64,000 nucleotides of DNA from Planktothrix rubescens CCAP 1459/22 (GTDB lineage Bacteria; Cyanobacteriota; Cyanobacteriia; Cyanobacteriales; Microcoleaceae), in NCBI GenBank assembly GCA_904830895.1, contig LR882958.1, positions 2,474,001-2,538,000 on the forward strand, read 5' to 3'. Under the pieces are notes generated by a model that did not search any database, was not told the origin of the DNA, and was given only the letters and a program-made list of their open reading frames with translations. Positions 18,778 to 26,597 of this stretch are shown one piece after another (position 1 is the stretch's first letter; each line of letters opens with the position of its first letter). The translations under genes were made by a program, and so were the position numbers.

Positions 18778-19713
18778 CTAAACTAAACTTAAATCAGGAT
18801 AATATGCCAACATATCATCGGTGCTGAGGGTATCCCCACTGGCTTGGGGTGTCCAGAGAATTTCTACGGCTAATAATTGTTCACTTCCAACCGAACCTAA
18901 ACGACTTAATGCTTGACGTAATGTTTCAGGACTATTAACTTGAGGAAGTTCAATTTTCCCCAAAGTTCCTACCACTAATGTCACCACAATATATTCGTTG
19001 TCCGTGGCGGTTAACTCTCCGGTTTGACTCGCTAAAGTTGGATTATTTCCAGCCAAAGAATGGGCTGCTCCACCAATTAACTGATTATTAACATTAGACA
19101 GGGTTTCTTCAGCAAATTTACTGCGTTCGGCTAAAGCCCATTGATTAAATTTAGCTTCAGCCGAATTCATCCCCGTTTGTTCCGACGCCGAAGACCCATA
19201 GGCCCAATATTCAGGATGGCGTAACATGGCTAAGGTGGCTTCCTGCAAAACTTGGGCGCGACCGGAGGCCGAACCCGTATCGGCGGTTTGGGCCATGAGG
19301 TCTAAATCTCCTTGTAAATTTCGAGCTTGGGCCAGTAACCCCACTTGCAAACGGGCCACAGAAACCGTCGGGTTGCTGCTATATCCCGGTTCATCCTGTC
19401 CCTGTCCCATGGCTGACCGGATACTGTTGAAAATGAACCCGGCGAGCGCCATGAAAATCAGCAGGGAAAATAACCCACCCCCACCAAACCCAAAGAAGGG
19501 TATCAGAAAGGGAAATCCAAAACCGCCACCACCGTAGTACCCCCCTCCAGAACGGCCAGGACTGGTATTATAACTGCGACTAGGAGACGATCTAAAGGAG
19601 CCACCACCAATGCGTCCCCCACTTCTAGCGGCCAATACACCATCAACTTGACTGAAAAACAAAACAGCAACTAGGCTAAAAATAGCTAAGGGTTTTAAAA
19701 GTTTTTTGAACAT
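18778..19713 (-). CDS. DUF1517 family membrane protein
   Basis: A 311-residue protein conserved in cyanobacteria and plastids. The N-terminus LLKPLAIFSLVAVLFFSQVD with GVLAA is a signal peptide or anchor. It is followed by a Gly/Ser/Arg-rich stretch (ARSGGRIGGGSFRSSPSRSY and GGGYYGGGGFGFP), a membrane segment (LFSLLIFMALAGFIFNSI), then the DUF1517 domain from ARLQVGLLAQARNLQGDL to the end. The function is not established; plastid homologues are thylakoid or envelope associated. It stands alone, with its own terminator downstream. Confidence 0.88.
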   Translation of the reverse strand: MFKKLLKPLAIFSLVAVLFFSQVDGVLAARSGGRIGGGSFRSSPSRSYNTSPGRSGGGYYGGGGFGFPFLIPFFGFGGGGLFSLLIFMALAGFIFNSIRSAMGQGQDEPGYSSNPTVSVARLQVGLLAQARNLQGDLDLMAQTADTGSASGRAQVLQEATLAMLRHPEYWAYGSSASEQTGMNSAEAKFNQWALAERSKFAEETLSNVNNQLIGGAAHSLAGNNPTLASQTGELTATDNEYIVVTLVVGTLGKIELPQVNSPETLRQALSRLGSVGSEQLLAVEILWTPQASGDTLSTDDMLAYYPDLSLV

Positions 19714-19885
19714 AAATCACATCTCATTTTTTTAGGACATAGAAACTGGAAAATTCTCTTGAGGAAGACAACAGAGGCTCTATTGATTCCGGTTTACGGA
19801 CTTCCTCACTTCCTTGATTGTGGGAGTTTTTCTACAATTTTATCTATACTGTAACGTTTTTTTAATTTTGCTTCAGCCAGATTCC

Positions 19886-19984
19886 GGTTCGGGATTTACC
19901 CTCAAGGGTAGGGAATTTTCTCCTGGTCTTCCTCGCGGATTTCCGTTACCTTTTACCGTCCTTGAGGTGATCGAGTCCGACACC
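19886..19984 (+). ncRNA. Candidate structured RNA, 6S-like extended hairpin
   Basis: A gene-free stretch holds long-range complementary arms in nested order: GGTTCGG (19886-19892) with CCGACACC (19977-19984), and a perfect 8-base pair match CCTCAAGG (19900-19907) with CCTTGAGG (19960-19967), leaving a purine/pyrimidine-rich central region of about 52 bases with CCTCGCGG. ATTC (19881-19884) can also pair with GAAT (19992-19995). This extended hairpin with a large central bulge is the general form of 6S RNA. It is the same on either strand; the plus strand is preferred because a terminator lies downstream at 20069-20109. I cannot confirm family identity by eye. Confidence 0.35.
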
Positions 19985-20042
19985 CCCGCCAGAATATTTA
20001 TCCAGGGGGTAGAAAAATTTTGCGATCGCTGTTATAATCAAA

Positions 20043-20067
20043 AATAACTGATAACTGATAACTGATC
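20043..20067. repeat. Short tandem heptamer repeat (AACTGAT)
   Basis: Three units of AACTGAT/ACTGATA in a row, the kind of short tandemly repeated repetitive sequence common between genes in filamentous cyanobacteria. Related heptamer runs in the window have other units. Confidence 0.8.
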
Positions 20068-20068
20068 T

Positions 20069-20109
20069 AGCCACAGCCACTATTTTCTAGCGACTGTGGC
20101 TTTCTTTTT
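20069..20109 (+). terminator. Rho-independent terminator, plus direction
   Basis: AGCCACAG (20069-20076) pairs with CTGTGGCT (20094-20101), followed by TTCTTTTT. No protein gene ends upstream on the plus strand, so it may end the candidate RNA at 19886-19984. Confidence 0.65.
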
Positions 20110-20178
20110 GGGATTAACCCTTAAACTCACTTCCAGTCGGGGAACAGGTAATAGGTAATGGGTAATGGGTTGTTCTCC

Positions 20179-21390
20179 TTAAACTTTAGGTTTAGAGGGG
20201 GGTGTAATCTTAAATTTATTTAAAAGATCATTAATTTCTAATAGTAACTCAAACTCTGATTCAGGCAATAAATCATAATGACTATTTTTTTCTAAAAAAC
20301 TAAATGCTTGCCGAAATTGTTCCGGTGTTGCCATAATCGGGGAATCAAAATGACAAGGAATAATCCGGTTAAACTCCCATTTAGAAACTTGATTTGCCCA
20401 ATTTAAGGTTTCTTCTGGGGCGCGATTTAAAATTAAAGTTTGTAAAATGGGAGCCACAAATAACTGCCCATTTCTGCTTAATGCTTCAAAGGTTTCTTGC
20501 CAATTGGGTTTCCATTTAAACGGATAAATCCCAAAATAGGCTTTTTTTGAACGGTCGGGAGCTTGCCACGATTCCCGCACCGCTTCCCCCAATTCTATCG
20601 TATCTAAAACACTCGGACGAAAATAAAAGGAAAATAACGAGATTCTCTGCCATCCTCGGCGACGGGTAGTTTCTGTATTTTCTACTTTATGAAAAGTATG
20701 ATCTTTGGCATGGAATAAGAGGGGATAGGGATCTATTTGTAGAATCGCTGGAGGGGTGTTAGGAATAGAAACAATAGTATCAGTTACTAATAAAGTGTGC
20801 GATCGCTTATGGAAAAAAACTACCTCGGCAAATTGTCCAATTCCTAATGCTAAAGGGCCGAGAATTTTATAGTCAAATTCATCAGCAAAGGGTGTATTTC
20901 GACTGTCCTGGGGCAGAATATGGGTGCGTTTTGCGGGGAAACCTAACCAACTTAGGGGTAAATTAATCGGAAAACTCCACTGTCCGGGGGCGACAAAAAC
21001 TTGGGCGTTGGGAAATTTTCGCGCGAAGGGGCCAACAAAAACCTTATGTTCAACTCCTGAAATCGTAGGTAGAATAATATATTTTACATCGCCATATTCT
21101 ACAATTAATTCTCTGATTAAATTCAGACATTCTGGAGTTGGAGCAACGGGAGCATACACCAACAAACCCCCCTGTTCTAGTTTTACCACAGTCATCCGAA
21201 TGGGAACTACAACATACAAAATCCCCTGTACCTGCTCAAATGTCCAAATGCTCTGGGGAACCACTTCCGTGCGGAGGGTGCGCCGCTGACTGTAGGGATA
21301 AATCGGGACAACGGGCCACAGGGGCCATGAAAATTCCTGCAATGAACGGTTTTGACGGGGTGCTTCTGGGGGTTTCCGAGGGTACTCCAC
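20179..21390 (-). CDS. DUF4336 protein (metallo-beta-lactamase-like fold)
   Basis: A 403-residue protein of a family widespread in cyanobacteria and plants. The N-terminal QNRSLQEFSWPLWPVVPIYP and VVPIRMTVVKLEQGGLLVYA segments, YIILPTISGVEHKVFVGPFA, and RIIPCHFDSPIMATPEQFRQ near the end are its conserved blocks. The order of short strands and His positions resembles a metallo-beta-lactamase fold, but the canonical HxHxDH motif is not present as such (VEHK is the nearest), so hydrolase activity is uncertain. A REP-type hairpin lies just upstream. Confidence 0.8.
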   Translation of the reverse strand: MEYPRKPPEAPRQNRSLQEFSWPLWPVVPIYPYSQRRTLRTEVVPQSIWTFEQVQGILYVVVPIRMTVVKLEQGGLLVYAPVAPTPECLNLIRELIVEYGDVKYIILPTISGVEHKVFVGPFARKFPNAQVFVAPGQWSFPINLPLSWLGFPAKRTHILPQDSRNTPFADEFDYKILGPLALGIGQFAEVVFFHKRSHTLLVTDTIVSIPNTPPAILQIDPYPLLFHAKDHTFHKVENTETTRRRGWQRISLFSFYFRPSVLDTIELGEAVRESWQAPDRSKKAYFGIYPFKWKPNWQETFEALSRNGQLFVAPILQTLILNRAPEETLNWANQVSKWEFNRIIPCHFDSPIMATPEQFRQAFSFLEKNSHYDLLPESEFELLLEINDLLNKFKITPPSKPKV

Positions 21391-21414
21391 TGTTTTTGTA
21401 ACTCCTGTGTCCTG

Positions 21415-21442
21415 TAGGAAGACGCGCCGTGGCTCGTCTCTA
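21415..21442. repeat. REP-type hairpin (third copy)
   Basis: TAGGAAGACGCGCC and GGCTCGTCTCTA form an imperfect palindrome nearly identical to the hairpins at 2254-2277 and 2646-2671 next to the RAYT gene, 19 kb away. It sits 2 bases beyond the stop of the HAD gene. Confidence 0.75.
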
Positions 21443-21444
21443 CT

Positions 21445-22170
21445 TTAGAATATCGGAATTTGTTCTAAACTTTCATATTCATCTAAAATTCCTTTTGGGG
21501 GTTCGTCTCGATGGACTAATATTCCGCGTATTCCTAGGGCTTTTGAACCTTGATAATCGGCTTTAAAACTATCACCAATATGCCAAACTTCTTGGGGTAA
21601 ACATTGATGTTTGGTTAAGGCAATTTGGAAAATTTCAGCACTGGGTTTAGCGGCTCCTACTTCTGTAGAAATAGTCACGGTTTGAAAAAAATCAGCTAAA
21701 TTTAAAGATTCTAAAACCGGATATAATCGGGAATCAAAGTTAGATAATACCCCTAATTCTATTCCTTGGGCTTGCCAATCTTTTAATTTAGGAAGAACAT
21801 CGGGATAAACAAACCAAGGTTTTTCGGTTTCAAAATAATGATATAGGGCTTGAAAAAAAGCGGAGAAATCTGTAAAATCATTATAGAGTCCGACGGTTTT
21901 AAAGGTTTGTTCAGCGATCGCTTTCCACCATTCAAATTCTAAGGGGGGAATTTCATTGGGATCAACCCCTGGAAATGCCATAACCGGAGCCGCTAAAAAA
22001 CAATTAAAAAACACTTTATCCAAAATTTTAGCTTCAGCATTGACCCCAAATTGTTCTGCAATAATTCGGTAGGCTTCCCCCACACTATGACGCACACCAA
22101 ATAACGTCCCAACGGCATCTAAAAAAATAACACGGGGTTTTTCCATTGTAGAATTCTGCGAATTAGTCAT
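21445..22170 (-). CDS. HAD-superfamily hydrolase
   Basis: A 241-residue HAD-type phosphatase-like protein. Motif I is FLDAVGTLF (the nucleophile Asp, with Val in place of the usual second acidic residue as in some HAD-IA members), motif II is the Ser in LGVLSNFDSR, motif III the Lys in GAAKPSAEIF, and motif IV GDSFKADYQGSKALG. The cap inserted after motif I is helical. The substrate is unknown; the DAVGT form is reported for several cyanobacterial and plant HAD proteins. The first nine residues may be dispensable, with MEKPRVIF as a second start. Confidence 0.87.
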   Translation of the reverse strand: MTNSQNSTMEKPRVIFLDAVGTLFGVRHSVGEAYRIIAEQFGVNAEAKILDKVFFNCFLAAPVMAFPGVDPNEIPPLEFEWWKAIAEQTFKTVGLYNDFTDFSAFFQALYHYFETEKPWFVYPDVLPKLKDWQAQGIELGVLSNFDSRLYPVLESLNLADFFQTVTISTEVGAAKPSAEIFQIALTKHQCLPQEVWHIGDSFKADYQGSKALGIRGILVHRDEPPKGILDEYESLEQIPIF

Positions 22171-22198
22171 ATTTACGATTGCTATAATTAGCGATAAG

Positions 22199-22218
22199 CC
22201 GGGTTTATATAAACCCGG
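22199..22218. repeat. Palindrome downstream of the NDH-2 gene
   Basis: CCGGGTTTATATAAACCCGG is a perfect 20-base palindrome between the HAD start and the NDH-2 stop. Without a T-run on either side it is a hairpin repeat rather than a clear terminator. The CCGGGTTT core recurs in the paired palindromes at 37440-37504. Confidence 0.7.
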
Positions 22219-22277
22219 TTTGTTGGTTTAGAATATTAAATTTTAAGATGCGCTTAAGCGCAACAACGGAATATGAG

Positions 22278-23498
22278 TTATTCTCTATCTGCCATTTTTT
22301 GATCGATTGAAATTAAGAAATCCTGCAAGGGTTTGGTCATCCAATTAAACGCCACTCGAATTTGATGATCAAAGGTGGGGAAGCGATATAAATAGATTAA
22401 ACGCCGGGTTAAATGGGCAAATTGACCCTCTAATTTTATCCCTAAACCTGTTAAGGTAGCGTTATTAGTTCCTAATGTCATCATTTCCCCTAAATTAATA
22501 TATCGGAAGGGTAATAAGGGTCTTCTTGTTAATAACGCCCAAAGATTCCATCCGGTATAATCAGCTTGTTGAAAAGCGGCTTGGGCTGTGGTGGGAATTT
22601 TTTGACCGTCAGCGTCTTGAGATTCTGCTAAATCTCCTAATGCAAAAATTTCAGGATGATCAATTACTTGTAAGGTTGATGTGGTGACAATTTGACCTCG
22701 TTGATTGTGTTTTAAAGGTAGCGATCGCACTAACGGAGACACCTGGGTTCCCACTGTCCATAATACTAAATCCACTGGAATTTCATCAATTTCACCTCGA
22801 TATTCTAGGGAAATTTTATTGACTTCAACAGCCGCTACAGTGGTTTCTAAATCTATCCAAACCTGGCGATTTAATAAGGCATTTCTAGCGGATTCTTGAT
22901 TAAATTCGGGAGAAGTTTTTAAGATTTCTTCCGCTTGTTCAATAATTCTAATTCGTCCTTTTGTTCCTAGGCGATCGGCTAATTTACAGGCGAGTTCTAC
23001 CCCACTATAACCGCCACCTACAATGGCTATTCTAATTTTATCTTGATCTAAGGTTTCTAATCGTCTTAACTGTTCTTCTAAACGGTAAGCATCAGCAATA
23101 CTTCGGAAAGGAATTGCATAGTCTTTCGCCCCTGGAACTTTATCTAAAGCTGTTTCTCCTCCCATTGCCAAAACCAAATAATCATAGGAAATCTGCAAAT
23201 CATCTTGCAATTTAACCTGTTTATTTTCAATATCAATTTCGCTAACAATTCCTTGACAAAACTGCACATTGGTATCTTTTAATAGATCTGCAAAAGCGGG
23301 GGCAATTTCCCAACTTTGCAGTTCATTAGTCAGTAATTCATACAGCAAAGGTAAAAACAAAAAATGGTCATTTTGATCCACCAGAACAATTTCCGGTTGT
23401 TCCGATTTTTGCCAAGGAAGTTGACTTAAACGTAAGGCGGTGTACAGTCCACCAAAGCCTCCACCAAGGATACAAATGCGGGTTTGCGGTTCAGTCAT
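22278..23498 (-). CDS. ndbB: NDH-2-type NAD(P)H-quinone oxidoreductase, NdbB-like
   Basis: A 406-residue two-dinucleotide-fold flavoprotein. The FAD site is ICILGGGFGGLYTALRL (residues 8-24), the NAD(P)H site IAIVGGGYSGVELACKL (around 155), and EIFALGDLAES closes the FAD fold. The length and the VDQNDHFLFLPLLYELLTNE block fit the cyanobacterial NdbB group. NdbB of Synechocystis is known to reduce demethylphylloquinone in phylloquinone synthesis; the assignment to that group, rather than NdbA or NdbC, is by length and overall look, so moderately sure. Membrane association would be peripheral, as no membrane span is present. Confidence 0.75.
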   Translation of the reverse strand: MTEPQTRICILGGGFGGLYTALRLSQLPWQKSEQPEIVLVDQNDHFLFLPLLYELLTNELQSWEIAPAFADLLKDTNVQFCQGIVSEIDIENKQVKLQDDLQISYDYLVLAMGGETALDKVPGAKDYAIPFRSIADAYRLEEQLRRLETLDQDKIRIAIVGGGYSGVELACKLADRLGTKGRIRIIEQAEEILKTSPEFNQESARNALLNRQVWIDLETTVAAVEVNKISLEYRGEIDEIPVDLVLWTVGTQVSPLVRSLPLKHNQRGQIVTTSTLQVIDHPEIFALGDLAESQDADGQKIPTTAQAAFQQADYTGWNLWALLTRRPLLPFRYINLGEMMTLGTNNATLTGLGIKLEGQFAHLTRRLIYLYRFPTFDHQIRVAFNWMTKPLQDFLISIDQKMADRE

Positions 23499-23623
23499 AT
23501 TAAAATTAGGAGTTTTTGAGTCGGGCTGTTTCTTTCAACTAGGATAGCAATTTTAGTCAAAAAATGTTAAGTATTGCTACAAGGACGAAAATCAATTCCC
23601 TTTGTTTGGTAAAACATCTTAAC

Positions 23624-23793
23624 TATAGTAATCCTATTTGAGTTGTGTTCAAAAGTCCTGGGCAAAAGGGAACGCCGGAACAGCCTCCCAAACCCCCCGT
23701 GCACGGGGGGCTAGGGGGGGAGGGAACAGGGGTAATACTTCTAGCTGTTTCATGTCAGTATTAAAATGTTACAACCTATTTAGGATTGCTATA
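23624..23793. mobile_element. TATA-ended miniature element, type 1, copy A
   Basis: A 170-bp element with terminal inverted repeats TATAGTAATCCTA and TAGGATTGCTATA (12 of 13 match when reverse-complemented). It contains a CCCCCCGTGCACGGGGGG palindrome at its centre and the common right segment GTAATACTTCTAGCTGTTTC. No coding capacity. It is 53 bases upstream of psaK and so probably lies in its promoter region. Other copies are at 25763, 35129, 40887, 53743 and 56787. Confidence 0.85.
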
Positions 23794-23845
23794 TAACGAT
23801 TAATTTCCATTGGTTACAGTTTAAAAAACTTTAGGAGATAATTCC

Positions 23846-24106
23846 ATGATGCTTTTAGCCGCGACCGTCGCCACTCCCGTCACCCACGCCTGGAGTCCTA
23901 CCATCGCTATTGTGATGATTGTGTGTAATATTGTAGCGATCGCCATTGGTAAATTCTCCATCCAACAGCCTAATGCTGGCCCTCAATTACCTTCACCTAA
24001 TATGTTCGGTGGGTTTGGCTTACCTGCGGTTTTAGCAACCACAAGTTTTGGTCATGTTTTAGGGGCTGGTGTGATTTTAGGATTATCTAGTTTAGGAGTT
24101 ATTTAA
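23846..24106 (+). CDS. psaK: Photosystem I reaction centre subunit PsaK
   Basis: An 86-residue PSI subunit with two membrane helices: TIAIVMIVCNIVAIAIGKFS and FGHVLGAGVILGLSSL, joined by a stromal loop (QQPNAGPQLPSPNMFGGFGL). PsaK sits at the edge of PSI near PsaA and contributes to state-transition coupling with phycobilisomes. The first residues are processed in known homologues. AGGAG precedes the tandem ATG codons at 23846. A miniature element lies just upstream and a perfect palindromic terminator directly downstream, so it is monocistronic. Confidence 0.95.
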   Translation: MMLLAATVATPVTHAWSPTIAIVMIVCNIVAIAIGKFSIQQPNAGPQLPSPNMFGGFGLPAVLATTSFGHVLGAGVILGLSSLGVI

Positions 24107-24119
24107 CTCATTTTATTTA

Positions 24120-24152
24120 GTAGGGGTAATTCATGAATTACCCCTACTTTTA
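24120..24152. terminator. Bidirectional terminator between psaK and cruP
   Basis: Positions 24120-24147 are a perfect 28-base palindrome with arms GTAGGGGTAATTCA and TGAATTACCCCTAC, followed by TTTTAAT on the plus strand and preceded by an A-rich stretch, so it can end both convergent genes. Confidence 0.85.
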
Positions 24153-25742
24153 ATCATAATCCTGTCCTGACCCATATTTCCACGCTTCTAACCAACGATA
24201 ATAATAGTATTGAGACGAAAGGGGTAATTTATTAAACATCGGTTCTAGGGTTTTTGCCAGGGGATATAAACCCGTATACAGCCCTAAATTCCAGTAGTGA
24301 ATTGTCCAATTAATTAAACTGATTAACCCCACCTGGGGAATAATTTTAAAAATCAAACCGGGATGGGAAATTGCGGTTTTTGATAGGGTTTGAGTTAAGG
24401 CGGAAAACCTTACCACATCTTGCAAAAATGGCTTTAAAATTGGTTCTCCCAATTGTTCCATTTCTTGAAATACGGTAGTTAATAATTGATTAATTTGTTC
24501 GGGGTTAATAGTTTGTTGAATCCCCACACTCATCGACCTTTGAAATAACCAAGTTACGGATAAACTGGGTTGATAGGGTTGCAATAAAGATAGGGCATTT
24601 TGACTTAATTGATCAGTGGTTAAGGCTTGATCAATTCCATCCGTTAACCGTTGTAAATGACGTACCATCGCCCCAAATCCCCCAAAACTTAAGGGAGATT
24701 GATTTCCGCTACTATCTCCCACCGCCAAAACCCGATTCCAGGGCATTTTTAACGGACTATTTTTATAACAGGGAAAAAATCCAAATAACGCCCGTTTAAA
24801 GGTTAATTGATTTAACTCAATCTGTTGATATTCGGGTAACAGTTTAAAATAGTCTTCAAACAAAGATTCTAAACTAAACCGTTGGGGGTTAGCATCTAAA
24901 TAGGTAAATAAATAAGTTGTTCTTCCATCCCTAGCCGGAAACGCTTCCCAAAAATATTGACATTGATTTTTTAAAGGAGTAAAAGAAGCGAAAATATCCC
25001 CCGTTTGATTATTAGGATATCCCGTCGCACAGGTTCCCACCACTAAACAAACTGCATCGGGTTTTTGTCCTTGTCTAGCTTGTCGAACTAGGGGGGAAAA
25101 ATGACCCATTGCATCTATTAATAAGCGGGTTTTTAGGATGATTGACCTGTCCCCTAACCCCTCTCCTGCAAGGCGAGGGGAATGAATTTCGGTTACATTT
25201 ACCGCCACACCATCAGGATGAATAATAGACCCTTGATAAGCCGTATTTTCTAATAATATTCCTCCGGCTTCTAAAAATTTAATTTTGAGAGTTTCTAATA
25301 AATAAACCGGATCAACTCCAATATTAAGAACATCTTTCACCCAAATATCATTACCCTGGGGAAAACTTAAACGGGCGGGGTTATATTCCGTAGCGATCGC
25401 TGTTTTTAATTCTACCTCAGATAGTAAATTTAATTCTACAAAAACCTCTAATTCCTGACGAGAAATATTCCATTCCTGTTCCCGTCCTTGGAGTTTTCCC
25501 CGTTCAATTAATCCCACTCGCCAGCCTTTTATTGCTAAGGTAGCACCGATTAAAATTCCCAGAGTTCCCCCACAAATAACTACATCATAATCCAGACTTT
25601 CCAAGGGTTTATCATCCTGTTTAATGGTATCAGGAAGGGGGAGAGTATTATTTTTTAACCCCGTCCAAAGTTCATCCGCTTTTTGTAGACCCTTGAAAGG
25701 ATTTCCCTGGATTTGAGATAAAATTTCTTCAGTCAGAGACAT
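24150..25742 (-). CDS. cruP: CruP-type lycopene cyclase-like flavoprotein
   Basis: A 530-residue FAD-dependent protein of the CruA/CruP family of lycopene cyclases and their plant homologues. Signs are the dinucleotide fold DVVICGGTLGILIGATLA, KLQGREQEWNISRQELEVFV, LIDAMGHFSPLVRQARQGQK, YFWEAFPARDGRTTYLFTYL and GDSSGNQSPLSFGGFGAMVR. The GREQEWNISR and QSPLSFGGFG blocks favour CruP over CruA. I chose ATG 25742 (MSLTEEILSQ) because the longer frame starting at 25883 reads through a miniature repeat element, giving a proline-rich leader with no family match. Biochemical activity of CruP as a cyclase is debated; a role in limiting carotenoid epoxidation and oxidative stress has been proposed for plant members. 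Confidence 0.88.
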   Translation of the reverse strand: MSLTEEILSQIQGNPFKGLQKADELWTGLKNNTLPLPDTIKQDDKPLESLDYDVVICGGTLGILIGATLAIKGWRVGLIERGKLQGREQEWNISRQELEVFVELNLLSEVELKTAIATEYNPARLSFPQGNDIWVKDVLNIGVDPVYLLETLKIKFLEAGGILLENTAYQGSIIHPDGVAVNVTEIHSPRLAGEGLGDRSIILKTRLLIDAMGHFSPLVRQARQGQKPDAVCLVVGTCATGYPNNQTGDIFASFTPLKNQCQYFWEAFPARDGRTTYLFTYLDANPQRFSLESLFEDYFKLLPEYQQIELNQLTFKRALFGFFPCYKNSPLKMPWNRVLAVGDSSGNQSPLSFGGFGAMVRHLQRLTDGIDQALTTDQLSQNALSLLQPYQPSLSVTWLFQRSMSVGIQQTINPEQINQLLTTVFQEMEQLGEPILKPFLQDVVRFSALTQTLSKTAISHPGLIFKIIPQVGLISLINWTIHYWNLGLYTGLYPLAKTLEPMFNKLPLSSQYYYYRWLEAWKYGSGQDYD

Positions 25743-25762
25743 ATAAGTAGTTGCATAAAATA

Positions 25763-25923
25763 AATTACCTAGTTGAGAGAGGGAACATCGGAACAGCCCC
25801 CCCAAACCCCCCGTGCACGGGGGGCTAGGGGGGGAGGGAACGCCGGAACACCGGAACAGGGGTAATACTTCTAGCTGTTTCATGTCAGTATTAAAATGTT
25901 ACAACTGATTTAGGATTGCTATA
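25763..25923. mobile_element. TATA-ended miniature element, type 1, copy B (5'-shortened)
   Basis: The right two-thirds match copy A closely: the CCCCCCGTGCACGGGGGG core, GTAATACTTCTAGCTGTTTC and the right end TAGGATTGCTATA at 25911-25923. The left part is shortened between CCTAGTTGAG and AGGGAAC and its terminus is worn. It lies between the starts/ends of cruP and the histidine phosphatase gene and extends the cruP frame artificially. Confidence 0.8.
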
Positions 25924-25927
25924 TCTG

Positions 25928-26569
25928 TTAATTAAACCGAATAACCGTTTCTAATTCAGTCAAATGAGCGGTATCTCCGTTGAGTTCTAGTATCCATTTA
26001 TCTCCATTTTGAACAATTTTCACTAAACAACAAAGGGAGGCTTTAATATCCATTTCTTCTAAGGTTGGAATTAATCCCATGGCTGTTCCTAATACCGAAG
26101 CACCATGTCCAACCAATAATAAATTATCATCGGGAAAGGTGTTAACTAAACGTTGGGAAGTTTCTCCGGTTCGTTGTAAACAATCTTTCCAAGTTTCAGG
26201 ATAATTAGGAACTCCCAGAGGATGGGATAAATCAATTTTAGGGAATTTTTTAGCTAAAAAATCTGGGGATAATGTTTCTGGAAAACCCATCCATTCAGGA
26301 TTTAACCATTCTCCTAAACCCCAATCTAATTTAAGCGGTAAATCTAATTTTTTAGCCACAGCATTAGCGGTTTGTACGGTTCTCAAAAAGGGAGAAGCAA
26401 TAATTTGAGTAATTCCTTCTCCGACTAAACGATTAGCTAATTGTTGGGCTTGAATTTGACCATCCTCGGATAAATGGGGGTCATAAGGTCTTTCTGCGGT
26501 ATCAAACCAGGCGGGATTGACAAAATCAATCCGATTTCCATGGCGGGCTATCCATACAGTTTTAGACAT
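25928..26569 (-). CDS. Histidine phosphatase family protein
   Basis: A 213-residue member of the phosphoglycerate-mutase-like branch 1. Catalytic motif IARHGNRIDF gives the phosphorylated His (H10) and Arg; the second arginine is in IASPFLRTVQTA and the second His in LLVGHGASVLG. Such enzymes range from phosphoglycerate mutase to phosphatases; the short length and absence of the mutase-specific inserts favour a phosphatase. The substrate is unknown. It ends just beside a miniature element. Confidence 0.88.
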   Translation of the reverse strand: MSKTVWIARHGNRIDFVNPAWFDTAERPYDPHLSEDGQIQAQQLANRLVGEGITQIIASPFLRTVQTANAVAKKLDLPLKLDWGLGEWLNPEWMGFPETLSPDFLAKKFPKIDLSHPLGVPNYPETWKDCLQRTGETSQRLVNTFPDDNLLLVGHGASVLGTAMGLIPTLEEMDIKASLCCLVKIVQNGDKWILELNGDTAHLTELETVIRFN

Positions 26570-26597
26570 AGGTTAAGTTAATAGTATTGTGTTTCCC

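Noticed and set aside
19814-20047. 77-residue plus-strand frame in the gap between the DUF1517 and DUF4336 genes.
   Set aside because: No domain or ribosome site, and it crosses the complementary arms of the candidate structured RNA.
25743-25883. Upstream extension of cruP with a proline-rich leader.
   Set aside because: It translates the GC-rich core of miniature element B; other CruP proteins start near MSLTEEI.
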